Shown: positions 45,413 to 52,916, counted from the stretch's first letter. The stretch is DNA of 64,000 nucleotides from Novosphingobium pentaromativorans US6-1 (GCF_000767465.1 NZ_CP009291.1:3018501-3082500); one strand, 5' to 3'. Made by a program: numbers and translations. The notes: generated by a model not told the origin, from the letters alone.

Positions 45413-46401
45413 TTCGGTGGCAGCAGTCCGGTCTCGCGGTACCATGCGACGGTCCGCCTGAAGCCTTCGTCGATGTCGATCCGGGGACGGTAGCCCATGA
45501 GCCGCTGCGCCTTGGCACTGGTAAAGGCGCGATTGTGCTTGAAGAAGGACAGGCGGCGGCGGTGGAGCGGCGGTTCGATGCCCAGCGGCTTGCAGATCGC
45601 CTCGACCAGCCGCGCCAGATGGAACATGGCGCGGTAGGGGATGTACAGCAGGGGCGGCTTGCGCCCGAGTACGCGCGCCGCAGCGCCGACATAGTCGCGC
45701 AAGGGGAGATAGCGTGGTCCGCCGATGATGAAAGTCTCGCCCGGGGCCTGTTCGTTGTCCATGGCCAGGACGAAAGCTTCGACCAGATCGTCGATATAGA
45801 CCGGATGGAAGTTGGGCGAGCCGTCGCCGGCGAAGAAGAACGTGCCGCGCCGGACCATCTTGAACATCTTGAGCATCCGGGTGTCGCCGGGACCGTAAAT
45901 GGCGCAGGGCCGGATAATAACGATTTCCAGCCCGCTGCGCGCCATTTCCTCGCGGCAGAATGCCTCGGACATCAGCTTGGTTTCCTGGTAATGGTCGCGC
46001 GGGCTGAACGGGGCCGTTTCGTCCGAAGGACTGTCCGCGACGCTGCCGTGCACCCCAATGGTGGAGCAGTCGACGAAGCGGCGCACGCCTGCGGCTCGGG
46101 ATGCCGCGACCAGGGCCTTCGTGCCTTCGAAATTTACGGACAGGAATTCTTCGTAGGGGCCTTCCTTGCGGAACATCGCGGCGATGTGGAAAACGGTGTC
46201 GGCCCCTTCGACAAGGCGCGCCAGCGCATCGGTGTCAAGCAGATCGCCTTCGATACGCACGATGCCCGCATGATCCGGCAGTTCGGAGCCGGGCCGTGCC
46301 AGTGCCCGGACCCGGTGTCCGTCCCGCGCGAGGCGCAAGGCCAGCGCCTGACCGGTGAAGCCGGTTGCGCCGGTGATGGCGACAGTGCGTGGTGCAGTCA
46401 T
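45409..46401 (-). CDS. NAD-dependent epimerase/dehydratase family protein (extended SDR)
   Basis: This 330-residue protein has the coenzyme motif TVAITGATGFTGQALA, a D-C-S-T motif (FVDCSTIGVHG) and the Y-x3-K catalytic pair in HYQETKLMSEAF. Other parts (IIRPCAIYGPGD, YIPYRAMFHLARLVEAICKP) look like the DFR/3-beta-HSD-like subgroup rather than GalE. It may act on a nucleotide sugar or a lipid-linked intermediate. It is coupled by ATGA overlaps to the methyltransferase gene before it and the flippase gene after it. Substrate unknown. Confidence 0.84.
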   Translation of the reverse strand: MTAPRTVAITGATGFTGQALALRLARDGHRVRALARPGSELPDHAGIVRIEGDLLDTDALARLVEGADTVFHIAAMFRKEGPYEEFLSVNFEGTKALVAASRAAGVRRFVDCSTIGVHGSVADSPSDETAPFSPRDHYQETKLMSEAFCREEMARSGLEIVIIRPCAIYGPGDTRMLKMFKMVRRGTFFFAGDGSPNFHPVYIDDLVEAFVLAMDNEQAPGETFIIGGPRYLPLRDYVGAAARVLGRKPPLLYIPYRAMFHLARLVEAICKPLGIEPPLHRRRLSFFKHNRAFTSAKAQRLMGYRPRIDIDEGFRRTVAWYRETGLLPPK

Positions 46402-47162
46402 GCATTCTCCTGTTGCGAACTCTCGCGATCGAAGCGAACGAGCACCGGGTTGCCGAAAATCCTCGTCAGTCCTGCCTTGCGCATCAGTTCCTCGACCCGC
46501 TGCAAAAGCGTGCTACCCCGACCGGCGCGGTGCAGGGCCATGGGCAGCACGAACTGGCGCCAGCTTCGGGTTTGCCTGAAACCATGTTCTGCAAAAGCCT
46601 TGCGCACTTCTCTGCCGAAAAAGGTCCGATAGGTGCGTGTGTTCTTTTCGATGTGCTTCTTGAGCGGAAAGGCCAGCAGGGACAGCGCGTTGAGGCTGAA
46701 ATAGATTGGAAAGTCGATGATCACGGCTTCTCCTGCTACCCGACACAGTTCGCTCACCAGAAGCTGCCAGTCGTCGATATGCGCCATAAGACGCACGCTC
46801 GTGACGACATTGAACTGCCCGTCCGCAAAAGGCATTGCCTTCAGGTCGCAGGCCACGAAATCGATCGGGGCATCGGTTTGCTCCTGCGCGAGACGCAGGC
46901 CGCAGCTTGCATCACTGCCGGCGACTGTTACCACATAACCGGCACGGGCCATCGGCGGCGCCAATTGCGCATGACCGCCGCCTACGTCGATAACGGAGGA
47001 TCCGGAAGGCTGGCCCATCAAGGCAAAGAGGCCCCGTTCCTGTACGCCCAGCAGATACTGTCCCACTTCGCCGCAGAACCGGGATGCATAGTTGTCTGAG
47101 GATGTTTCGATGTCCGGCGCGTCGGTAATGCCGCCGGACATTCCTGCCACTACCTTGTTCAT
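46398..47162 (-). CDS. Class I SAM-dependent methyltransferase
   Basis: This 254-residue protein has the SAM-binding motif SSVIDVGGGHAQLAPPMARAG near residues 56-75, then FVACDLKAMPFADGQFNVVTSVRLMAHI (motifs II and III). The order fits the Methyltransf_11 group, which act on quinones, lipids or sugars. The start at 47162 agrees with the family; an upstream frame start at 47225 is less likely. It heads the three-gene operon with the SDR and the second flippase. It could O-methylate a sugar or act on an unrelated small molecule. Confidence 0.84.
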   Translation of the reverse strand: MNKVVAGMSGGITDAPDIETSSDNYASRFCGEVGQYLLGVQERGLFALMGQPSGSSVIDVGGGHAQLAPPMARAGYVVTVAGSDASCGLRLAQEQTDAPIDFVACDLKAMPFADGQFNVVTSVRLMAHIDDWQLLVSELCRVAGEAVIIDFPIYFSLNALSLLAFPLKKHIEKNTRTYRTFFGREVRKAFAEHGFRQTRSWRQFVLPMALHRAGRGSTLLQRVEELMRKAGLTRIFGNPVLVRFDRESSQQENA

Positions 47163-47470
47163 CTCGGTTGAATCCGATTGCGGGAGAGGAAACCTGCGAT
47201 CTTGGCGACCCATGCGCAAGAGCATTCAATCAGACGGCTTACCTAATGGCAATCTTGCTACATGCAGTAATACGTTTGGGCACAAGCGACGGATTTGCAA
47301 GCAATAGTCTTGCACGATTGAATTGCGGACTTCTGCGGTCGATGCCATGCGCGTCGAAGCGGTTCGTCGAAATCTTCGTAACTCACGGCCCGAAAACGGT
47401 TTCGCTGCAAGCCGTTTGAGGTTATTCGCACGTCCACAAGTGCATTGAGTCCGAACAGGAAACGATAGCC
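47163..47470. other. Divergent intergenic region
   Basis: About 310 bases separate the methyltransferase gene (leftward) and the small membrane protein gene (rightward). Frames here have no support. An AGGAAA at 47457-47462 serves as the ribosome-binding site of the rightward gene. Confidence 0.45.
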
Positions 47471-47887
47471 GTGCCGCTCTGCATGACGCAGGCCAAGGAG
47501 GGATGGTCCACATTGCTTACCAGGGTTGCCGCAGGAGTCGCAATTGTGGTGGCTGTGATCGCTTTCGCGGTCAGCGGGTGGGCTATTCTGACCTTGAGCA
47601 ACGCGCCCGCGCCAGCGCCGGCCAAGACAACGGTTCCCCTCGATCCCGTTGAACAGACGGCTGAGGATCGCGCCAACCAGGTGATCACGAAGATCATTGA
47701 AAAGCGCCTGCCGGAGCCCGAACCTGCGCCGCCCGCGCCGGCTGGCACTCGTCAGGTTGCCAGTAGCGCCGGGAAAGTGGAGCGCCTTCCGGACACGACC
47801 CTGAAGTTGAACTGCTCGCGGCTGCGCGATGCCTATTCGCCCGAAGAACTGAAGGGCATGAAGGAATTCCAGCAACTATGCCTCTGA
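47471..47887 (+). CDS. Small membrane-anchored protein with proline-rich stalk
   Basis: This 138-residue protein starts at a GTG (47471) about 9 bases after AGGAAA. Residues 17-42 form one membrane span (VAAGVAIVVAVIAFAVSGWAIL), followed by two Pro/Ala-rich stretches (APAPAPAK and EPEPAPPAPAG). The C-terminal helix contains two cysteines (NCSRLRDAY and QQLCL). The layout suggests one span with a periplasmic stalk. It overlaps the lipoprotein gene that follows by 10 bases in another frame. I know no named family. A spanin-like pair is one possible reading. Confidence 0.55.
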   Translation: MPLCMTQAKEGWSTLLTRVAAGVAIVVAVIAFAVSGWAILTLSNAPAPAPAKTTVPLDPVEQTAEDRANQVITKIIEKRLPEPEPAPPAPAGTRQVASSAGKVERLPDTTLKLNCSRLRDAYSPEELKGMKEFQQLCL

Positions 47888-48186
47888 AGAGCATTGTCAT
47901 TGCCTTGTTGTTCCTGAGTGCCTGCAAGTCGACCGAGCCGCCGAAATTCTATCCTTCGCCGCTCGATCTCGAGGCGGTGGCACAAGCCAAGCCGAAGCCG
48001 ACGGCGGCCATCCTGACCGATCCCAAGGCCAACGACATGTACAACCACGAGGTGGAGGCATGGGGCGACCGCATCCATGCCGCCGGCCTGCGCCTTTGCC
48101 GGTTCTACCAGAACCTGGGCCAGGTCGTGGATTGTGGGCAAGTGCCGGCCTCGCAAGCCAGCGAAGTTCCGGTCCCTACCCCTTAG
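47878..48186 (+). CDS. Small predicted lipoprotein
   Basis: This 102-residue protein has a short signal ending in the lipobox LSAC at residues 13-16 (SIVIALLFLSACKSTE). It should therefore be lipidated on Cys16 and anchored in a membrane. The mature part has a proline-rich segment and a C-terminal helix with two cysteines (LRLCRFYQNLGQVVDC). It overlaps the end of the preceding membrane protein gene by 10 bases in a different frame, so the two are co-expressed. Function unknown. Confidence 0.6.
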   Translation: MPLKSIVIALLFLSACKSTEPPKFYPSPLDLEAVAQAKPKPTAAILTDPKANDMYNHEVEAWGDRIHAAGLRLCRFYQNLGQVVDCGQVPASQASEVPVPTP

Positions 48187-48379
48187 ATGCTAGCCTAAAG
48201 GGTCATTGGGCCCACAGCGGGTTGGTCTTCGCAGTCATACCGAATTGACGTTCAAGGCGCGGGAAAGATTGCATAGTCTTGCCGCATTGAACTTCGCGTA
48301 ACCGCTGACGAGGGGCGGGCAGGGGCGGCTGCGGTGCGAACCTGTGCAGTCATGACGCGGCAAGGAGCAATGACGGCAC

Positions 48380-49128
48380 ATGGTGGCAGAGCAAACTTCG
48401 CGTTCATCCCGTCCACGCGAGTTTGCCACACTCGACCTGCTCCGATTTGCGGCCGCACAGGCCGTGGTTTTCTATCACCTGCTGTTCCTGTCCTGGGTGG
48501 AAACACCGGCGGCCGGAGGCATCGGCGCGGTTGCGCAATCGGGCGCACGATTCGAGGAAGCGATCCCCTGGGCGAGCATCGGCTGGGTAGGCGTGCCGAT
48601 CTTCTTCGTGATTTCGGGATTTGTCATCGTCATGTCGGCCGGCGACAAGACCCCGGGCGAATTCCTGATCGGACGGGCCAGGCGCATTCTTCCGGCGCTT
48701 TGGGCCTTTTCCCTCCTGTCGGCAGCCGTCGTGATGATCGCAGGCGTGCTGGCCCCGCTCGAAGCGCTGGGACGCCTCATGCGTTCCATGGTGCTCTTCC
48801 CGTTCGGTCCGTGGATCGATGGCGCGATATGGACACTGGTGGCGGAAGTTCTTTTCTATGTCCTAATATTTGCCGCCATGAAGTTCCGGCTACTGTCGCA
48901 GATGACGGCGCTGACATCGGCGATCACCGGCTTCAATCTCGTTTTCTGGATCGGCATAGTGCTCGCCGCATCGGGCGCGTTCGGGCTCGATACAAAGGCC
49001 GTCGCGGATCTCGCTGCATCCTACCGACTCAGCGTCACGCTGGTCACCACGAACTGCTTTTTCCTTGTCGGCATGGCGCTCTATCAGGTTCACGCAGGCA
49101 AGGACGTTGTGAGGTGGTCCCGCCTTCC
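48380..49128 (+). pseudogene. Acyltransferase 3 family protein, 5' fragment (interrupted by an IS element)
   Basis: The first 249 codons encode the N-terminal part of an OafA/NodX-type membrane acyltransferase. The start ATLDLLRFAAAQAVVFYHLLF and the block WVGVPIFFVISGFVIVM are diagnostic. R-A-R-R-I-L-P-A-L-W follows. Such enzymes O-acylate polysaccharides using acyl-CoA. The frame runs into the IS element and stops inside it at TAA 49145-49147. The missing C-terminal half continues after the element at 50382-50856. The truncated product lacks several membrane segments and is probably inactive. Confidence 0.85.
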
Positions 49129-49169
49129 TGTACAGGTTTGCGGCTAAGTTAAGCTCATCCGGTTGTTGT

Positions 49170-50060
49170 TTACGCCGCCATTCTGGTGATCAGATCATGG
49201 GGGGCATGCCCCCCATGATCTGAAGCGTCGATTTGCCCATATGCCTCTGCCGGGGTTTTGCCTGCAAGGCGTGAGTGAGGCCGGTGATGGTTGTAATAGG
49301 CGAACCAGCGGGACAGGCCTGCGCGCAGTTCGGAACCCGTCTCGAAGGCGTGCAGATAGACGCACTCGTACTTCACCGAGCGCCACAGGCGCTCGATGAA
49401 GACGTTGTCCATCCAGCGCCCCTTGCCATCCATGCTGATTTTCACTTCGGCCGCCCGCAGCACGCCGGTGAAGGCCTGCGAAGTGAACTGGCTGCCCTGA
49501 TCGGTGTTGAAGATGTCCGGCTTGCCAAAGCGGGCCATGGCATCCTCCAGAGCCTCGACGCAAAAAGCCGCGTCCATGGTATTGGACAATCGCCAGGCCA
49601 GCACCTTGCGGGTGGCCCAATCCATGATCGCAACGAGATAGAGGAAGCCTCGGCGCATCGGTAGATATGTCACGTCCGCACACCACACCTGATTGGGCCG
49701 CTCGATCTTCATGTCCCGCAGCAGATAGGGATAAATCCGATGCTCCGGGTGCGGATCGCTCGTGCGCGGGCGCTGGTAGATCGCCGCCAGCCCCATCTGC
49801 GCCATCAGCCGTCGTACCCGGCGGCGGCCCACCGCATGACCAAGCCGCTGCAGGTGCCGCACCATCTGCCGGCTGCCGTACCACGGACAGTCCATGAACG
49901 TCTCGTCGATTACCCGCATCAGCGCCAGCGTCTCCTCGCTCTGAGGCGCAGGCGTATAATAATAGGAAGACCGGCTGATCGACAGCAGGCGGCACTGCGC
50001 CGCGATCGACAGGCGCTGGTGAGCAGGCTCGATCAGCAATCGCCTCTGGCCCGCGCTCAT
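49170..50060 (-). CDS. IS3-family transposase OrfB (DDE domain)
   Basis: This 296-residue protein has the IS3 layout: an HTH-like front (RLSIAAQCRLLSISRSSYY) and then a retroviral-type integrase core. The catalytic residues are D129 (WCADVTYLP), D187 (FNTDQGSQF) and E223 (VFIERLWRSVKYE). The spacing of 35 residues between the last two is the classic D-D-35-E pattern. The tail HHRPHSRLAGKTPAEAY is typical. It can start at its own ATG (50060), but active transposase is normally made by a frameshift from orfA. Confidence 0.95.
   Translation of the reverse strand: MSAGQRRLLIEPAHQRLSIAAQCRLLSISRSSYYYTPAPQSEETLALMRVIDETFMDCPWYGSRQMVRHLQRLGHAVGRRRVRRLMAQMGLAAIYQRPRTSDPHPEHRIYPYLLRDMKIERPNQVWCADVTYLPMRRGFLYLVAIMDWATRKVLAWRLSNTMDAAFCVEALEDAMARFGKPDIFNTDQGSQFTSQAFTGVLRAAEVKISMDGKGRWMDNVFIERLWRSVKYECVYLHAFETGSELRAGLSRWFAYYNHHRPHSRLAGKTPAEAYGQIDASDHGGHAPHDLITRMAA
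49190..49223. repeat. 34-bp perfect palindrome inside the IS element
   Basis: Positions 49190 to 49223 read the same on both strands without a mismatch, centred on GCATGC and flanked by G6 and C6 tracts. It lies inside the 3' end of orfB, 61 bases from the proposed left end. As RNA it could form a 16- to 17-bp hairpin able to stop transcription entering from outside. Confidence 0.9.
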
Positions 50061-50341
50061 CGACCGGAGGCTTTCGCCAAAAAATCCCGCTCCACCAGCA
50101 ATTGCCCGATCTTGGCATGCAGCTTCTCGATTTCCGCTTCGGTCTCCGTCTTCGACGCCTGCTCACCGCCGTCGAACAGGCTGGCCATCCCGTCCACCGC
50201 CTGACGCTTCCATCCCCCGATCATCGTATGGTGGACGCCGTGCTTCGCAGCCAGTTCCGCCAGCGTCAGTTCACCACGGATCGCCTCCATCGCAACTTTC
50301 GCCTTGAATTCCGCGCTGTAGCGCTTTCTCGTCTTCTTCAT
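50057..50341 (-). CDS. IS3-family transposase OrfA (helix-turn-helix)
   Basis: This 94-residue protein starts MKKTRKRYSAEFKAKVAMEAI and has a helix-turn-helix of the IS3 orfA type (LTLAELAAKHGVHHTMIGGWKRQA), then a leucine-zipper-like helix (EIEKLHAKIGQLLVERDFL). It would bind the element ends and regulate transposition. The ATG at 50341 follows a GGACGGGA site. Its stop overlaps the orfB start by ATGA. Near its end lies the slippery heptamer T TTT TTG. Confidence 0.93.
   Translation of the reverse strand: MKKTRKRYSAEFKAKVAMEAIRGELTLAELAAKHGVHHTMIGGWKRQAVDGMASLFDGGEQASKTETEAEIEKLHAKIGQLLVERDFLAKASGR
50079..50085 (-). other. Probable -1 ribosomal frameshift site (T TTT TTG)
   Basis: On the minus strand the orfA codons GAT TTT TTG contain the heptamer T TTT TTG in the correct zero frame (pattern X XXY YYZ). 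Slipping back one base enters the orfB frame, which stays open through the orfB ATG. This would give the OrfAB fusion transposase, as known for many IS3 elements that use A AAA AAG. Confidence 0.75.
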
Positions 50342-50381
50342 TCCCGTCCATTCCTTAGGTCGGGATGAGCTTAACACCCTG

Positions 50382-50856
50382 TCCAGATTTCCAGCACCAC
50401 GTCATTGCGCGCAACCTGGCCATCTACGTGATCAATTTCATGATCGGAATGGTCGTCGTCTACTTCTTTGCCCGGGCAAGCATAGGCGTAGTCGAGTATG
50501 GTCAGAACGCCCATGTCGCCGCGATCGCCTGGGCGGGAGCCATACTTCTGGGCAGTGTCGGGGTGCTGCTCCCGTTTTGGACGACGCGCCGATGGGCACG
50601 CGCGGCCAAGGCCGTGGGCCTGCTGACCTACCCGCTCTACCTCGTGAACCAGATCACCGGAGGCTACCTGTTCGGCGTGATCGAACGGGCCATTCAGGAC
50701 CCGCTGCTCGCCGTCATCGCCGCGATTGTCCTGTGCAACCTGCTGGCGGGTGTCTTCAGCTTCGGGTTCGAACGTCAGCTTCAATCGGCGCTGGGTACAT
50801 TCCTGCACCGTGTTCAGGGGCATTTACGGCAAGGGGGGAAGGTCCAGGCAGGCTGA
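50382..50856 (+). pseudogene. Acyltransferase 3 family protein, 3' fragment
   Basis: After the IS element the frame continues as DFQHHVIARNLAIYVINFMIGMVVVYFF and LLTYPLYLVNQITGGYLFGVIE. These are the C-terminal membrane segments of the same acyltransferase; the PLYLVNQ block is typical of the family end. Joined to the 5' fragment through codons CGC CTT CCA GAT TTC CAG, the original protein would be about 406 residues, a normal length. A frame can start at 50365 from IS sequence, but that start is an accident of the insertion. Confidence 0.85.
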
Positions 50857-50863
50857 CGCTGGA

Positions 50864-51073
50864 TCAATCGCGCCAGAAGGCCCAGCGAACTCGCGAGTGG
50901 TTTCCATCAGCGGACCTGGCTTCGGCGCGGCGCAGCTTTCGGGCCTTGCGTTCATGCTTGAGTGCCGTTTCGCGAAGATGCCGGGCTGCCAGTGCATCCT
51001 CGTGCCGGGTGGCCAGCTGACGCGCGTAGCGGGCGAGTTGTTCATAATAGATCGCGTCGCGAATCTCTTCCAT
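50864..51073 (-). CDS. Small basic helical protein of unknown function
   Basis: This 69-residue protein (MEEIRDAIYYEQLARYARQL onward) is helical and rich in Arg, Ala and Glu. It has no signal peptide or membrane segment. It is convergent to the broken acyltransferase gene, 7 bases from its end. No strong ribosome-binding site is visible. It may be one of the small stress-related proteins common in sphingomonads, but I cannot name the family. Confidence 0.45.
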   Translation of the reverse strand: MEEIRDAIYYEQLARYARQLATRHEDALAARHLRETALKHERKARKLRRAEARSADGNHSRVRWAFWRD

Positions 51074-51296
51074 TCTGTTTAATATGCTCAGGATTGTTCG
51101 CTTGTGGAGTCTTCTCTCGAATTACGGCTTTCTTGCCTGAAATCGCATGCAAGAAATTTTCCACGCTCATGTGTAGTCCTGTTTAGCTGTTCGCGAATTC
51201 TGCCTCGGACCTGGGCAGGGCAATTCGGCTCTGGCGGGCGGGCCTGCGAAGCTGTTGGTTGACTTCGGGGCCCCACCCGCAGGCCGGGACTTGCTC

Positions 51297-51560
51297 TCAG
51301 CGAACTTTGCCCCGCTGGACCAGGTTAACGATGCCAAGCAGGATGATCGCGCCCACGAAGGCGACGAGCAGGCCGACGATCGAAAATTGCTGAACGCTGC
51401 CGACGATGCCGAATTGGTTCGCAATCAGATTGCCGATGACCGAGCCGATGCAGCCGACGACGATATTCCAGAAAATGCCCATGGAGGCGTCCCGGTTCAT
51501 GACCTTGCTGGCAAGCCAACCAGCGATGCCGCCAACGATCAGTGCAATTATCCATCCCAT
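51297..51560 (-). CDS. GlsB/YeaQ/YmgE family stress-response membrane protein
   Basis: This 87-residue protein has three hydrophobic stretches and the family pattern: MGWIIALIVGGIAGWLASKVM, then GIFWNIVVGCIGSVIGNLI, and a last span before QRGKVR. The ATG at 51560 has GGAGA just upstream; an in-frame ATG at 51629 is less likely. Members are small inner-membrane proteins induced by stress, with no known biochemical activity. A promoter-like pair (51639-51664) resembling the EcfG consensus lies about 80 bases upstream. Confidence 0.9.
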   Translation of the reverse strand: MGWIIALIVGGIAGWLASKVMNRDASMGIFWNIVVGCIGSVIGNLIANQFGIVGSVQQFSIVGLLVAFVGAIILLGIVNLVQRGKVR

Positions 51561-51965
51561 AGGGGTCTCCTCTCGATTGCAGAGGGGGCGATCGATCCCG
51601 GCGCACAATCTTGCCGGCCTTGCCCCCATTCGCGCATTAACGCGTCGGCTGGCCTCAAGGTTGCGACGAGGACTGATAACTTACGGCCATGCAAAGCGCA
51701 TTTCAGACGATCTCGATGGGCAGGCGCGCGGGCGGGTGGCCCGCAAATGAACGCGAAGCGCCTTTGCGGATAGGGAAAAGCAATGGATGTACCGGGAGTG
51801 ATTGCGAACTGATATTTTCCGGTCATAACCAAAAGCAGTGCCAGTCAACTTAACCAGACTGGCAGGACATCAATGTGGGTTCGGTCGTTCCGGCAGGGCC
51901 TTTGGTGTCTTTCGATTGCGACGCTTTGGCCATTCGATTGACGGGTCGTTCAAATTGGGGGTGAT
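51561..51965. other. Divergent intergenic region with a possible stress promoter
   Basis: About 400 bases separate the GlsB-type gene and the J-domain gene. The left part holds the EcfG-like pair described separately. The right part, from about 51780, has a falling GC content that continues into the J-domain gene. No gene is supported here. Confidence 0.45.
51639..51664 (-). promoter_or_regulatory. EcfG-like promoter candidate upstream of the GlsB-type gene
   Basis: On the minus strand the sequence is GCAAC-N17-CGTT (-35 at 51660-51664, -10 at 51639-51642). It matches the alphaproteobacterial EcfG consensus GGAAC-N16/17-CGTT with one mismatch. It ends about 78 bases before the ATG of a protein family that is typically stress-induced. 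The mismatch in the -35 box makes this only a candidate. Confidence 0.45.
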
Positions 51966-52544
51966 ATGCGGGTTGAGGATGATTTCATCGATTATTATCA
52001 GCTGCTCCAGGTCAATCGCTGTTGTGAAGTCGAGGTCATCTCTCTTTCCTACCGGCATTTGGCCAAGAAATATCATCCTGATCACCCGAGAACCGCAGAC
52101 GCGGCTTTGTTCAAGCAAATTGTCGAGGCCTATAATGTACTGAAAAGGCCGGACAAGCGGGCTGAATACGATGCCTTGTACCAAGCCAAAATGGATACTG
52201 GGATTTCGCAAGCCCAGAGCCGCTTCAACGTCGACGTCGATGAAATGGTCGCGCAATCCGATGCGGATATGCAGCGGAACATCTTGCTGTTGCTTTATAA
52301 GAAGCGAAGGGAAAATGCTCTGGACTGCGGCGTGTATGGCTTCCACATTCAGAATTCATTCAGGTTGTCAGACAATTTATTGGACTTTCATATTTGGTAC
52401 CTTAAGTCAAAAGGACTCATAAATATGAATGAACAGGGAATGTTGGTCATTACCGTAGAAGGTGTCGACCACGTTATTTCCATGCATGAACGCAGGCCAG
52501 CCGGAAGATTTCTAGCAGCGCCTGTCGATCTTCCCGGCCAATAG
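51966..52544 (+). CDS. J-domain protein with C-terminal winged-helix-like region
   Basis: This 192-residue protein starts with a J domain (about residues 8-70): YYQLLQVNRCCEVEVISLSY, the HPD motif in KKYHPDHPR at 37-39, and FKQIVEAYNVLKRPDKRAEYD. The J domain would stimulate a DnaK-type chaperone. Residues 100-175 look like a winged helix (NILLLLYKKRRENALDCGVYG, FHIWYLKSKGLINMN, VITVEGVDHV), so it may bind nucleic acid or a partner. There is no Gly/Phe or zinc-finger region. Its base composition is clearly less GC-rich than the surroundings, which suggests transfer. Confidence 0.82.
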   Translation: MRVEDDFIDYYQLLQVNRCCEVEVISLSYRHLAKKYHPDHPRTADAALFKQIVEAYNVLKRPDKRAEYDALYQAKMDTGISQAQSRFNVDVDEMVAQSDADMQRNILLLLYKKRRENALDCGVYGFHIQNSFRLSDNLLDFHIWYLKSKGLINMNEQGMLVITVEGVDHVISMHERRPAGRFLAAPVDLPGQ

Positions 52545-52660
52545 GGATCTTGTGACACTTGTGTCCAGATGAAGCTGAGCAAGCCTCAGTTCCGCCCCAA
52601 AGGCTCAGTGTCTTTCGCCGCCAACTAGCAGCCTTCCTTGGCAAAGCATCATTAGGAAAA

Positions 52661-52736
52661 TGGTGCCGCAGAAGGGACTCGAACCCCCGACCCCAACATT
52701 ACGAATGTCGTGCTCTACCAGCTGAGCTACTGCGGC
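52661..52736 (-). tRNA. tRNA-Thr (anticodon CGT)
   Basis: A full cloverleaf is encoded on the minus strand with the 3' CCA included. The acceptor stem is GCCGCAG/CTGCGGC, the D arm is GCTC...GAGC, and the anticodon stem is CGACA/TGTTG with loop TTCGTAA (anticodon CGT). The T arm carries TTCGAGT. CGT reads the threonine codon ACG. A run of four T follows the CCA. The T stem contains two G-T pairs at its base. Confidence 0.97.
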
Positions 52737-52780
52737 ATGCCCGAGGGTTCGACATGGTTCGGACCCGGGACAGGGGGCGG

Positions 52781-52809
52781 CCTTTACCGGGGCGAATGGG
52801 TTCGTGCAA
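52781..52809 (-). promoter_or_regulatory. Possible promoter of tRNA-Thr
   Basis: On the minus strand TTGCAC (52804-52809) is followed after 17 bases by TAAAGG (52781-52786). The -35 box is good, the -10 box is weak. The tRNA 5' end lies 45 bases downstream, so a short leader would be cut off. Low confidence. Confidence 0.3.
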
Positions 52810-52916
52810 GAGGGTTTGCGATATCGTTTCGGGATAGCGCTTTTTGTGATGAAAGCCTCTGCGGGCCCGGCCAGCATCGGGTGTGTCCCGGCAGCGACCG
52901 GTCGCTTGGCGGAAAT

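Larger units (their letters stand above)
49129..50381. mobile_element. IS3-family insertion sequence
   Basis: The element carries overlapping orfA and orfB on the minus strand and has a D-D-35-E transposase. A 13-bp exact inverted repeat, GTTAAGCTCATCC, lies at 49148-49160 and (complement) 50363-50375, though at unequal distances from the ends proposed here. I place the ends at 49129 and 50381 because TCC then flanks both sides (49126-49128 and 50382-50384). Removing one copy with the element also restores the acyltransferase frame. The exact ends remain uncertain by a few to about 20 bases. A 34-bp palindrome lies near the left end. Confidence 0.85.

Noticed and set aside
49148-50375. IS ends placed exactly at the 13-bp inverted repeat
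   Set aside because: Flanking bases show no target duplication there and removal does not restore the acyltransferase frame for 3- or 5-bp duplications. The wider boundaries fit better, though they are not proven.
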